In this document: positions 56,245-64,000 of the stretch, one piece after another
Position numbering within the stretch: the first letter of the stretch is position 1
Layout: each line of letters begins with the position of its first letter
NCBI GenBank assembly: GCA_963800335.1
Contig: CAWDAN010000001.1
Coordinates: forward strand, 868,001 to 932,000
From: Flavisphingopyxis sp963800335
Lineage (GTDB): Bacteria; Pseudomonadota; Alphaproteobacteria; Sphingomonadales; Sphingomonadaceae
Length of the DNA stretch: 64,000 nt
Direction: 5' to 3'
Made by a program: the position numbers and the translations under genes
The notes under the pieces: model-generated
Told to the model about the DNA's origin: nothing
The model's input: the letters and a program-made list of their open reading frames with translations, nothing else
Database searches by the model: none

Positions 56245-56580
56245 ATGACCCGCGTCACCTTCATCCATGCCGACGGCGAAGCGCGCACCGTCGCCGAAGC
56301 GCCCGCCGGAACCAATCTGCTCGCGCTCGCACAGGCGCAGGGCATGCCGCTCGAAGGCACGTGCGAGGGGCAGATGGCGTGTTCGACCTGCCACGTCATC
56401 GTCGCCGCCGAGGATTTTGCCAAGCTGCCGCCGGCGAGCGAAATGGAGGACGACATGCTCGACCTGGCCGCCTGCGTGACGCGCCACAGCCGCCTGTCGT
56501 GCCAGATCGAGCTTGCCGAAAGTCTCGACAGCCTGACCGTCAGCATCCCGCCGACGCGGCGCGACATGCGCGGGGGATAG
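56245..56580 (+). CDS. [2Fe-2S] ferredoxin, adrenodoxin type
   Basis: 111 residues. Cluster cysteines in CEGQMACSTCHVIV and RLSCQIELAE, the C-x5-C-x2-C ... C pattern of ISC-type ferredoxins. N-terminal TFIHADGEARTVAEAPAG is typical. It follows the two desulfurases closely, so it probably supplies electrons for Fe-S cluster assembly. No cluster scaffold genes are in the window. Confidence 0.93.
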   Translation: MTRVTFIHADGEARTVAEAPAGTNLLALAQAQGMPLEGTCEGQMACSTCHVIVAAEDFAKLPPASEMEDDMLDLAACVTRHSRLSCQIELAESLDSLTVSIPPTRRDMRGG

Positions 56581-56627
56581 CGACCGCCATCTTGCCATCG
56601 GGCCGATCAGCCGCCATATGGCCGATC

Positions 56628-56716
56628 GAGAGTCGGGCGGACGTGGTCTTCGCCAACCCGGTCAGATCCGGAAGGAAGCAGCCGCAACGAATTCGCCGCG
56701 GGTCGTTCCGGCTCTC
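56628..56716 (+). ncRNA. ffs: Signal recognition particle 4.5S RNA
   Basis: The conserved SRP core GGTCAGATCCGGAAGGAAGCAGCC is present at 56660-56683 with the GGAA tetraloop and symmetric loop for Ffh binding. A closing stem pairs GAGAGTCGGG (56628-56637) with TCCGGCTCTC (56707-56716). About 89 nt, the usual size of bacterial SRP RNA. Position directly upstream of dnaX is a known arrangement in alphaproteobacteria. Confidence 0.9.
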
Positions 56717-56727
56717 ACCATCTCACC

Positions 56728-56750
56728 AATTTCATCCGGGGGATGAAATT
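56728..56750 (+). terminator. Hairpin after ffs, probable 3' processing or termination element
   Basis: Perfect 10-base stem AATTTCATCC-GGG-GGATGAAATT 11 bases after the SRP RNA closing stem. There is no T-run after it, so a classical rho-independent terminator is not certain. Confidence 0.45.
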
Positions 56751-56895
56751 CGGGAGATCCCGAAGCGAAGGGTAGCGGAGGCTTCGGCGGGCAAGCTCCC
56801 GGAAATCTGCAGCACCAGCGGTTCGGGCTGTGCGATGCCAAGTTTCGCATCGTGGCTCTCGCATTCTCCCGCGGCTGCCCCTATCCTTTGCGGCA

Positions 56896-58638
56896 ATGAC
56901 CGAATCCCCACAGCCTTATCGCGTGCTTGCGCGCAAATATCGTCCGCAGAGCTTCGATGCGCTGATCGGCCAGGACGCGATGGTCCAGACTTTGGCCAAC
57001 GCAATCCGGCGCGATCGCATCGCCCATGCTTTCCTGATGACCGGCGTGCGCGGAGTCGGCAAGACGACGACTGCGCGGCTGATCGCCAAGGCCTTGAACT
57101 GCATCGGTCCCGATGGTGACGGCGGTCCGACGATCGATCCGTGCGGGGTGTGCGAACCGTGCAAGGCGATCGCCGAGGGCCGCCATATCGATGTTATCGA
57201 GATGGATGCCGCGAGCCACACCGGCATCGACGACATCCGCGAGATCGTCGATGCGTCGCGCTATGCCGCGGTGTCGGCGCGCTACAAGGTGTACATCATC
57301 GATGAGGTCCACATGCTGTCGAAGGCCGCATTCAACGGCCTGCTCAAGACGCTCGAGGAACCGCCACCGCACGTGAAGTTCATCTTCGCGACGACCGAGG
57401 TCAACAAGTTGCCGGTGACCGTCCTGTCGCGCTGCCAGCGCTTCGACCTCAGGCGGATCACCGTCGAGATGCTCGAAAAGCATTTCGCCGGGATCATCGA
57501 ACTCGAAGGCTGCACCGCCGAGCCAGAGGCGCTCCACCTGATCGCGGTGGCTGCCGAAGGGTCGGTCCGCGACGGCCTGTCGATCCTCGACCAGGCGATC
57601 GCGCATGCCGATCTCGACGGCGAGGGGAAGGTCACGGCGGCCCAGGTCCGCGTCATGCTCGGCCTGTCCGATCGCGGCGCGGTGCGGCGCCTGTTCGGCC
57701 ACATGATCGCGGGCGAGACGCGCGAGATGATCGACGGCCTCGCCGAGCATTACGCGCTGGGCGCCGAGCCGCTGTCGCTCGTTCGCGGGCTGCTCGACCT
57801 GACACACGCGGTGACGCTCGCCAAGGTCGGCCGCGCGGTCGATCCCGGCCTGCCCGAGGCCGATCGCGAAGCAATGCGCGGCTGGGCCAACCAGATCGGC
57901 CATGCCGCGCTGCATCGCTTGTGGCAGCTGTTGCTCAAGGCGCACGACGAGGTGGCGCGCGCGGCCATGCCGCTCGAGGCGCTCGAAATGGCGACGCTCA
58001 GGATCTGCTACGCCGCGACGATGCCCGATCCAGGCGCACTGGCGCGCGGGTTGGCGAGCACGCCGGAGTTGGTTCAAGCCGATGCTGCCACGCCCGAAGC
58101 GCCGGCAAACGATGATCGCACCGCCCAGGCGCAGCCCGCGACGCAAAGCGCACCGCCACCGGCTCCCGCGCCTGTCGAAGCGCCGGTGGAACAACCGGTC
58201 GACGAGACCCCGCCCTGGGATGAGCCCGAGGCTGATGCGCCGGTCACACCTGCCACGCCCGAAGCGCCTTCGCTGCCCGATGTCGTCGAGATGCTGTGGC
58301 GCGCGGGCAAGGGGCGGCTGGCGCAGCAGACGCACGACCATGTCCGGCCGATCGAGATCGCGACCGACCGGCTGGTCATCGCGCGCGGCGATCGCATCGA
58401 CGACGAACTGTGCCGCGATCTCGTCGACGCTCTGGGCAAGGTCAGCCAGCATCGCTGGACCGTCACGATCGGCGACGGTGACGGCGAACCCTCGCTGCTC
58501 GAACGCGAACACGCGGCCAAGGCGCGCCGCGAGGCCGAGATCAAGGCGCTGCCCGTCGTCAAGGCGGCGTTCGACCATTTCCCCGAGGCCCAGCTCCTCC
58601 CCCCACTCGAACCCCAGGACAGGAAAAGCGCATCATGA
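56896..58638 (+). CDS. dnaX: DNA polymerase III subunit gamma/tau
   Basis: Clamp-loader ATPase, 580 residues: ARKYRPQSFDALIGQD, Walker A GVRGVGKTTTARLIAK, zinc module CGVCEPCKAI, DEVHMLSKAAFNGLLKTLEEPP, SRC motif VLSRCQRFDLRRI. Domain III follows, then a Pro/Ala-rich linker (about 410-470) and a C-terminal tau-like domain. I saw no A-rich slippery site, so a separate gamma product by frameshift is not indicated. The stop overlaps ybaB (ATGA). Confidence 0.97.
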   Translation: MTESPQPYRVLARKYRPQSFDALIGQDAMVQTLANAIRRDRIAHAFLMTGVRGVGKTTTARLIAKALNCIGPDGDGGPTIDPCGVCEPCKAIAEGRHIDVIEMDAASHTGIDDIREIVDASRYAAVSARYKVYIIDEVHMLSKAAFNGLLKTLEEPPPHVKFIFATTEVNKLPVTVLSRCQRFDLRRITVEMLEKHFAGIIELEGCTAEPEALHLIAVAAEGSVRDGLSILDQAIAHADLDGEGKVTAAQVRVMLGLSDRGAVRRLFGHMIAGETREMIDGLAEHYALGAEPLSLVRGLLDLTHAVTLAKVGRAVDPGLPEADREAMRGWANQIGHAALHRLWQLLLKAHDEVARAAMPLEALEMATLRICYAATMPDPGALARGLASTPELVQADAATPEAPANDDRTAQAQPATQSAPPPAPAPVEAPVEQPVDETPPWDEPEADAPVTPATPEAPSLPDVVEMLWRAGKGRLAQQTHDHVRPIEIATDRLVIARGDRIDDELCRDLVDALGKVSQHRWTVTIGDGDGEPSLLEREHAAKARREAEIKALPVVKAAFDHFPEAQLLPPLEPQDRKSAS

Positions 58639-58970
58639 AATCGATGGAAGAGATGCTCAAGGCAGCCCAGGAAGCCGCCGAACGGATCCAGGAACAGATG
58701 TCCGAAGCACAGGGCAAGCTCGACGCAATCGAGGTCGAGGGCGCTGCCGGCGGCGGCCTCGTCAAGGTCCGCGCGACCGCCAAGGGCCGGATATTGGGCG
58801 TGTCGATCGACGACAGCCTGATCGTGCCCGCCGACAAGCAGATGCTCGAAGACCTGATCGCCGCCGCGTTCAACGACGCCCGCGCCAAGGCCGACACCGC
58901 GAGCAACGAGGAAATGGGCAAGGCGACGCAGGGCATGCCGCTGCCGCCGGGCTTCAAGATGCCGTTCTGA
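58635..58970 (+). CDS. YbaB/EbfC family nucleoid-associated protein
   Basis: 111 residues: KSMEEMLKAAQEAAERIQEQM coiled start, VEGAAGGGLVKVRATAKGRILGVSIDDSL core, and the C-terminal GMPLPPGFKMPF typical of the family. Binds DNA as a dimer. Overlaps the dnaX stop by 4 bases; the ffs-dnaX-ybaB order is conserved in many bacteria (recR, often next, is not present here). Confidence 0.95.
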   Translation: MKSMEEMLKAAQEAAERIQEQMSEAQGKLDAIEVEGAAGGGLVKVRATAKGRILGVSIDDSLIVPADKQMLEDLIAAAFNDARAKADTASNEEMGKATQGMPLPPGFKMPF

Positions 58971-59123
58971 TAAACCACAGCCTCGCGGCATTAATGTAGC
59001 AAGTACGTTAATCCTGCGGTGTTACAGCGGCGTATTCGCCGGGTTCGGCCATTGAACCGACCGCACCGCGCACACATATTGTGGATCGGAGCGCCCTCTC
59101 GCGCTCTCACGTCCGGAGTGAGA

Positions 59124-61523
59124 ATGAACCAGAAATTTCCCCTGTTGCCGTTGCGCGACATCGTCATCTTCCCGCAGATGATCGTGCCTTTGTTCGTCGG
59201 CCGCGACGCCTCGGTCGTCGCGCTCGAACGCGCGATGGAATCGGACAAGCAGATTTTCCTCGTCGCACAGCTCGACCCGGCCGAGGACGATCCCGGCCGT
59301 GACGACATGTACGACCTCGGCGTGCTCGCCACCGTGCTGCAGATGCTCAAGCTTCCCGACGGCACCGTCCGCGTCCTTGTCGAAGGCAAGCAGCGCGCGC
59401 GCCTGACCGACTTGATCCGCGAAGACGATTATCAGGTCGGTGAAGTCGAACTGCTTGACGAGCGCGAACTCGACAGCGTCGAGGCCAAGGCGCTGATGCG
59501 CACGGTGACCGAACAGTTCGAAAACTATTCGAAGCTCAACAAGAAACTGCCGACCGAGACCGCGGTCCAGCTCGGCGAGATCGACGATCCGGCGCAGCTC
59601 GCCGATGCGGTTGCCGCCAACATCTCGGTCAAGGTGGCCGACAAGCAGGCGATCCTTAGCGAATTCGATCCGTTGAAACGGCTCGAAATGGTCTTCGCCT
59701 TCATGGAGGGCGAACTCGGCGTGCTCAACGTCGAGAAGAAGATACGCGGGCGCGTCAAACGCCAGATGGAAAAGACCCAGCGCGAATATTACCTCAACGA
59801 ACAGTTGAAGGCGATCCAGCGGGAGCTTGGCAGCGGCGAGGGCGGCGAGGACGGCGATGAGCTCGCCGAACTGGCGACCAAGATCGAAAAACTGAAAATG
59901 TCGAAAGAGGCCAAAACCAAGGCGCTCGGCGAGCTCAAGAAGCTGCGCGGCATGGCGCCGATGTCGGCCGAAGCGACCGTCGTGCGCAACTATCTCGACA
60001 TCCTGCTCGGCCTGCCCTGGGGCAAGAAGACGAAGCTCAAGAAGGACATCGCGGTCGCCCAGAAGGTGCTCGACGACGACCATTATGCACTTGAAAAGGT
60101 CAAGGACCGGATCATCGAATATCTCGCGGTCCAGGCGCGCACCAACAAACTCAAGGGCCCGATCCTGTGCCTTGTCGGCCCGCCGGGCGTCGGCAAGACC
60201 AGCCTCGGGCGCAGCATTGCCAAGGCGACGGGGCGCGAATTCGTCCGCCAGTCACTGGGCGGTGTGCGCGATGAAGCAGAAATTCGCGGCCATCGCCGCA
60301 CGTATATCGGCTCGCTCCCGGGCAAGATCGTCTCGAACCTCAAAAAGGCCGGAACCTCGAATCCGCTGTTCCTGCTCGATGAGATCGACAAGCTCGGCCA
60401 GGATTTCCGCGGCGACCCCGCCTCCGCATTGCTCGAGGTCCTCGATCCCGAACAGAACAACAAGTTCCAGGACCATTATCTCGAGATCGACCTCGACCTC
60501 AGCGACGTGATGTTCGTCACGACCGCGAACACGCTCAACCTGCCGCAGCCGCTGCTCGACCGGATGGAGATCATCCGCCTCGAAGGCTATACCGAGGACG
60601 AAAAGGTTGAGATCGCCAAGCGCCACCTGATCGCCAAGCAGGTCGAGATGCACGGGCTCAAGGACGGCGAGTTCACGCTAACCGAAGAGGGCCTGCGCGA
60701 CCTCATCCGTTTCTACACGCGCGAAGCAGGCGTCCGCACGCTCGAGCGCGAGATCGCGCGTCTTGCCCGCAAGGCGTTGCGCCGCATCCTCGAGAAAAAG
60801 ACCGAGAGCGTCACGGTGACGCCTGAAAATCTTGCCGAGTTCGCCGGGGTGCGCAAGTTCCGTCACGGCGTTGGCGACAAGGAAGACCAGATCGGTGCAG
60901 TGACCGGGCTGGCCTGGACCGAGGTCGGCGGCGAGCTGCTGACGATCGAGGCGGTCACCGTTCCGGGCAAGGGCCAGGTCAAGACGACGGGCAAGCTCGG
61001 CGAAGTGATGACCGAATCGATCCAGGCGGCGATGAGCTATGTGAAGGCGCGCGCGCCGTCGTACGGCATCCGCCCCAGCCTGTTCGCGCGCAAGGACATC
61101 CACATCCATCTGCCCGAAGGCGCGGTCCCCAAGGACGGCCCGTCCGCAGGTGTCGGCATGGTCACCGCGATGATCTCGACGCTGACCGGCGTTGCGGTCC
61201 GCAAGGATGTCGCCATGACCGGCGAAGTCACGCTGCGCGGCCATGTCCTGCCGATCGGCGGGCTCAAGGAAAAGCTGCTCGCGGCGTTGCGCGGCGGCAT
61301 CACGACCGTCGTGATTCCGGCCGAGAACGAAAAGGATCTCGTCGAAATCCCGCAATCGATCCGCGATGCGCTCGAAATCCATACCGCCGAGCATGTCGAT
61401 GACGTGCTCAAGATCGCGCTCACCGCGACGATCGATGCGATAGAGTGGACCGAAGCCGACGAACTGGCGGCGCAGCCATTACCGCATCCGGGCGGCGATG
61501 GAAGTGTCCGATTGCCGCACTAA
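59124..61523 (+). CDS. lon: ATP-dependent protease La (Lon)
   Basis: Degrades damaged and regulatory proteins. 799 residues: N-terminal substrate domain, Walker A LVGPPGVGKTSLGRSIAKATG near residue 350, and the Ser-Lys dyad S674 (PKDGPSAGVGM) and K717 (GGLKEKLLAAL), 43 residues apart as in E. coli. The ATG at 59124 has GGAG upstream; the frame is open earlier but the extra residues are not Lon-like. A weak promoter candidate (TTGAAC at 59052, ACATAT at 59074) lies upstream. Confidence 0.97.
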   Translation: MNQKFPLLPLRDIVIFPQMIVPLFVGRDASVVALERAMESDKQIFLVAQLDPAEDDPGRDDMYDLGVLATVLQMLKLPDGTVRVLVEGKQRARLTDLIREDDYQVGEVELLDERELDSVEAKALMRTVTEQFENYSKLNKKLPTETAVQLGEIDDPAQLADAVAANISVKVADKQAILSEFDPLKRLEMVFAFMEGELGVLNVEKKIRGRVKRQMEKTQREYYLNEQLKAIQRELGSGEGGEDGDELAELATKIEKLKMSKEAKTKALGELKKLRGMAPMSAEATVVRNYLDILLGLPWGKKTKLKKDIAVAQKVLDDDHYALEKVKDRIIEYLAVQARTNKLKGPILCLVGPPGVGKTSLGRSIAKATGREFVRQSLGGVRDEAEIRGHRRTYIGSLPGKIVSNLKKAGTSNPLFLLDEIDKLGQDFRGDPASALLEVLDPEQNNKFQDHYLEIDLDLSDVMFVTTANTLNLPQPLLDRMEIIRLEGYTEDEKVEIAKRHLIAKQVEMHGLKDGEFTLTEEGLRDLIRFYTREAGVRTLEREIARLARKALRRILEKKTESVTVTPENLAEFAGVRKFRHGVGDKEDQIGAVTGLAWTEVGGELLTIEAVTVPGKGQVKTTGKLGEVMTESIQAAMSYVKARAPSYGIRPSLFARKDIHIHLPEGAVPKDGPSAGVGMVTAMISTLTGVAVRKDVAMTGEVTLRGHVLPIGGLKEKLLAALRGGITTVVIPAENEKDLVEIPQSIRDALEIHTAEHVDDVLKIALTATIDAIEWTEADELAAQPLPHPGGDGSVRLPH

Positions 61524-61676
61524 GGGGTATCAGGTTGCACTTCGCCACTCTTTTTGGGCGATTTGCGTCGTTTTTTACCGCTTTTGCTTTGACATCGGTG
61601 GGGAATCGGGCCTTACTGCGGCCACCACGCAACGAGTTTGGTAACGACATAAACTTTAGACAGGGGTTCCCAAGGC

Positions 61677-61952
61677 ATGAACAAGCAAGATCTCATTTCG
61701 TCGGTCGCTGACAGCAGCGGTCTGAGCAAGAGCGACGCGAGCCGCGCCGTCGAAGCAGTTTTCGACAGCATCTCGGGTGAGCTGGGCCGCGGCGGCGAAG
61801 TCCGTCTCGTCGGCTTCGGCACGTTCTCGACCTCGCAGCGCAAGGCTTCGACCGGCCGCAACCCGCGCACCGGCGAAACGATGCAGATCAAGGCATCGAC
61901 CCAGCCCAAGTTCAAGGCCGGCAAGGGTCTCAAGGACTCGGTCAACAAGTAA
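61677..61952 (+). CDS. hup: DNA-binding protein HU
   Basis: Histone-like nucleoid protein, 91 residues, with MNKQDLISSVADSSGLSKSD at the start and the arm motif GFGTFSTSQRKASTGRNPRTG followed by the basic ending. A lone -35-like TTGACA lies at 61589. Typical neighbour of lon. A GC-rich hairpin follows at 62013. Confidence 0.96.
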   Translation: MNKQDLISSVADSSGLSKSDASRAVEAVFDSISGELGRGGEVRLVGFGTFSTSQRKASTGRNPRTGETMQIKASTQPKFKAGKGLKDSVNK

Positions 61953-62012
61953 GCATCATGCTGGGCGGGGAGGCATGGCTTCCTCGCTTTTGCCCGGACT
62001 GGTCCCGGCGAA

Positions 62013-62038
62013 AAGGCGGCGCGGAAACGCGCCGCCTT
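62013..62038 (+). terminator. Hairpin downstream of hup, possible terminator
   Basis: Perfect 11-base stem AAGGCGGCGCG-GAAA-CGCGCCGCCTT, 61 bases after the HU stop, with only a short TT end. Likely terminator or stabilising structure. Confidence 0.5.
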
Positions 62039-62144
62039 CGGCATGTTTGGGCGACCGCCATGGCGCGACCGATGGCGACGGATGGGAATCGCCGATTGCC
62101 TTTCGCGCACCGCTTGCCTAGGGAGCGCGTCGCAGGCCCGCCGG

Positions 62145-62219
62145 GGGCGCGTAGCTCAGTGGTAGAGCACACCCTTCACACGGGTGGGGTCGCAAGTTCA
62201 ATCCTTGCCGCGCCCACCA
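62145..62219 (+). tRNA. tRNA-Val (anticodon CAC)
   Basis: Full cloverleaf: acceptor GGGCGCG / CGCGCCC, D arm GCTC ... GAGC with AGTGGTA loop, anticodon stem CACCC / GGGTG around TTCACAC (anticodon CAC, reads GUG), T arm GCAAG-TTCAATC-CTTGC, and an encoded CCA end. Confidence 0.96.
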
Positions 62220-62335
62220 TCCCGGCTCCTGCGTGCGATGCGAGTGTGTCCCGCGCGCCACAGTCCCGCACGGCTTGCGACAGAATGACCAGCGTATTCA
62301 TAAGCCATTCAATGCTGTCGGTTAAAAGGACCGCT

Positions 62336-62677
62336 ATGGCATTCGCATCCGTCTTTTCCAAAACCGCCAAATGGCTCGTGCCAGGCACCCTCGCAGTCCT
62401 TTCCTGCGTGGCGGTTCCGGCTGTTGCGGAGTTGCAGGCGCGCCGCGCCGATCTCTCGCCCGTGCGCGAGGCCATGGCGAGCGGCAAGGTGATGCGGCTT
62501 GGCGAGATCATCCAGATTGCGCGCCAGACCCCGCCTTATGACGAGATGCGCTTTCTCGGCGTCGTCGGCCTCGATGCCGTGCGCCTGCGCTACAAGCTCA
62601 AGTTCATGGACGGCGACCAGGTCGTCTATGTCTATGTCGATGCGCGCACCGGTCGCGTCCTCGGCAGCTCGCGCTGA
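62336..62677 (+). CDS. Exported PepSY-domain-like protein
   Basis: 113 residues. A signal peptide (WLVPGTLAVLSCVAVPAVAE) precedes a PepSY-type region: AMASGKVMRLGEIIQIARQ and VYVYVDARTGRVLGSS. PepSY proteins of this size are often found next to two-component systems and may modulate sensing in the periplasm. The ATG has AAAAGGA upstream. It is 136 bases before the response regulator. Confidence 0.8.
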   Translation: MAFASVFSKTAKWLVPGTLAVLSCVAVPAVAELQARRADLSPVREAMASGKVMRLGEIIQIARQTPPYDEMRFLGVVGLDAVRLRYKLKFMDGDQVVYVYVDARTGRVLGSSR

Positions 62678-62813
62678 CTTGCCGGCGCGCGAACGACTGG
62701 TTCGCGCTCCGTCGATCCGCTGCGGGTCCTTTACATGAACAGCCCAGCCCCTAGATGAAGGTTAACGCCGCGCGCTGAGCCTGCGCGATCGGCCTGCAAG
62801 GAGAATGACTGCG

Positions 62814-63479
62814 ATGCGTATCCTGATCGTGGAAGACGAGCCGACCCTGGGTCCGCAGCTCAAGGCGACGCTCGAATCGGCGGGCTATGCGGTCGATCTC
62901 GCGACCGACGGCGAGGACGGACATTTCCTCGGCTCGACCGAAAATTACGATGCCGCAATTCTCGATCTCGGCCTGCCGGTCGTCGATGGCCTCACCGTGC
63001 TCGACCGCTGGCGCAAGGAGGATCGCGATTTTCCCGTCCTCGTCCTGACTGCGCGCGACAGCTGGTCGGACAAGGTTGCCGGGCTCGATGCCGGGGCCGA
63101 CGATTACCTCGCCAAGCCGTTCCAGACAGAGGAGCTGATCGCTCGCCTGCGCGCGCTGATCCGCCGCGCATCGGGCAATGCGTCGAGCGAACTCGAAGCC
63201 GGCGATGTCCGGCTCGATACGCGATCGGGCAAGGTCACGCGCGCCGGCGAACCGGTCAAGCTGACCGCGCAGGAATACAAGCTGCTCAGCTATCTGATGC
63301 ATCACAAAGGCAAGGTCGTGTCACGCACCGAACTGATCGAGCATATCTACGATCAGGATTTCGATCGCGATTCGAACACGATCGAGGTGTTCGTCACGCG
63401 CATTCGCAAGAAGCTTGGCGCCGATGTCATCACGACGATTCGCGGACTCGGCTACAGCCTCGAAGACCCCCAAGCCTAG
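62814..63479 (+). CDS. OmpR/PhoB-family response regulator
   Basis: 221 residues. Receiver: RILIVEDEP, phospho-acceptor in AAILDLGLPVVDGLTVL, LVLTARDSW and ADDYLAKPF. Winged helix: KLTAQEYKLLSYLMHHKGKVVSRTELIEHIYD and VTTIRGLGYSLED-like end. Start at 62814 chosen because AAGGAG lies about ten bases upstream; an ATG three codons earlier overlaps that site. The next gene is its partner kinase; target genes unknown. Confidence 0.93.
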   Translation: MRILIVEDEPTLGPQLKATLESAGYAVDLATDGEDGHFLGSTENYDAAILDLGLPVVDGLTVLDRWRKEDRDFPVLVLTARDSWSDKVAGLDAGADDYLAKPFQTEELIARLRALIRRASGNASSELEAGDVRLDTRSGKVTRAGEPVKLTAQEYKLLSYLMHHKGKVVSRTELIEHIYDQDFDRDSNTIEVFVTRIRKKLGADVITTIRGLGYSLEDPQA

Positions 63480-63490
63480 GATAAACCCGC

Positions 63491-64000
63491 TTGACCGATG
63501 CGCCGACCGAGCCGATCGCCTCGCCCGTTCCGGCTCCGGGCGAACGGCGCACGACGGGCTCGCTCGGCCGGCGGATGATCGGCGTCGCGACGCTATGGAT
63601 CGCGATCCTGCTGATCGGTGGCGGCGGCGCGCTCGACCGCGTGCTGGTCAACGCGGTGACAAACAACTTCGATTCGAACCTCGAGTATATCCTCTATGCG
63701 ATGATCCGCACCGCCGAGATCGACCCGACCGGCGAGGTGCGTTTCGTCGAGCCGCTCGGCGACCAGCGTTTCCTAGAAGCCTATAGCGGCCTCTATTGGC
63801 AGATCAGCGGCAAGGGGCACGAGGCGTTCCCCTCACGTTCGCTATGGGATCGCCAGCTCAAGGCGGGCAAAGCGCAGAGCGGCGACGAGGTGCGCACCTA
63901 TGACAGCGGTGAGTTCGACGGCGAGTTGCTGCGCATTGCCGAACGCGACGTCATCTTGCCAGGCTCGAAAGTCCGCTGGCGCTTCCAGGTCGCACAGGAT
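63491..64000 (+). CDS. Sensor histidine kinase, N-terminal part (cut by window end)
   Basis: Frame open from a TTG at 63491 to the window edge (170 codons), 11 bases after the response regulator. N-terminus is Pro-rich (TDAPTEPIASPVPAPGERR), then a membrane segment (IGVATLWIAILLIGGGGALD) and a sensor region with NNFDSNLEYILYAMIRTAEID and YSGLYWQISGKGHEAFPSRS. The HisKA and ATPase parts are beyond the edge, so the kinase call rests on context and the sensor-domain style. Confidence 0.78.
   Translation, partial: MTDAPTEPIASPVPAPGERRTTGSLGRRMIGVATLWIAILLIGGGGALDRVLVNAVTNNFDSNLEYILYAMIRTAEIDPTGEVRFVEPLGDQRFLEAYSGLYWQISGKGHEAFPSRSLWDRQLKAGKAQSGDEVRTYDSGEFDGELLRIAERDVILPGSKVRWRFQVAQD

Noticed and set aside
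56896..58638. Programmed frameshift in dnaX making a separate gamma subunit
   Set aside because: No A-rich slippery heptamer or downstream stem was visible.

Overview
The window is a GC-rich, gene-dense chromosomal stretch that reads as the core genome of an alphaproteobacterium, most likely a member of the Sphingomonadaceae. Reasons: split glycine decarboxylase (gcvPA/gcvPB), an ATP synthase operon without F0 genes and with a very short epsilon subunit, the ffs-dnaX-ybaB order, a 'vgr-related' zincin-like gene, alphaproteobacterial RpoH-type promoter spacing upstream of dnaK, and short dispersed inverted repeats of a kind common in sphingomonads. No phage, transposase, CRISPR array or plasmid functions were seen.

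Layout. 1-4.6 kb: glycine cleavage operon gcvT-gcvH-gcvPA-gcvPB plus a DUF938 methyltransferase. 5.3-8.5 kb: a DMT exporter and a GAF-PAS-GGDEF-EAL protein. 8.7-16.2 kb: a valine catabolic cluster (mmsA, isobutyryl-CoA dehydrogenase, 3-hydroxyisobutyryl-CoA hydrolase, enoyl-CoA hydratase, mmsB), interrupted by two paralogous lipoproteins and an M15 peptidase. 16.3-19 kb: a lipobox-bearing methyltransferase and an isolated cpaF ATPase. 19.1-24.0 kb: atpHAGDC. 24.2-30 kb: a membrane trypsin-like protease, ada, priA and a CDF transporter. 30-38.5 kb: a patatin-DUF3376 protein, a thioesterase, an MBL hydrolase, dnaJ, dnaK, a PCuAC copper chaperone and small proteins. 38.6-44 kb: an arginine/agmatine cluster aguA-aguB-M20 hydrolase-astA-astB. 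44-48.5 kb: M28 and S9 exported peptidases and rpsD. 48.8-52.8 kb: chorismate mutase, then rpiB-glyA-small membrane protein-nrdR-GIY-YIG-trmJ on the minus strand. 53-56.6 kb: alpha/beta hydrolase, two tandem cysteine desulfurases and a [2Fe-2S] ferredoxin. 56.6-62.2 kb: SRP RNA, dnaX, ybaB, lon, HU and tRNA-Val(CAC). 62.3-64 kb: PepSY protein, response regulator and the start of a sensor kinase cut by the window edge.

A strong technical signal runs through the window. At least eight genes, several of them normally essential (rpsD, glyA, a cysteine desulfurase, gcvPA), carry small indels, and each is most simply read as an inserted base. The flanking frames together give complete, normally sized proteins. 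This looks like residual insertion-type sequencing error, so those genes are annotated as functional CDS with the shift position stated.

Stretches without protein genes are short. The only one over 300 bases (56581-56895) holds the SRP RNA and a structured tail. I found no convincing new multi-gene defence or secretion system. The more unusual items are the exported methyltransferase, the arginine/agmatine cluster, a 20-bp palindrome abutting a start codon, two repeat families (one of which has become coding sequence), a serine-less alpha/beta hydrolase and a 4 x 17 bp tandem repeat.
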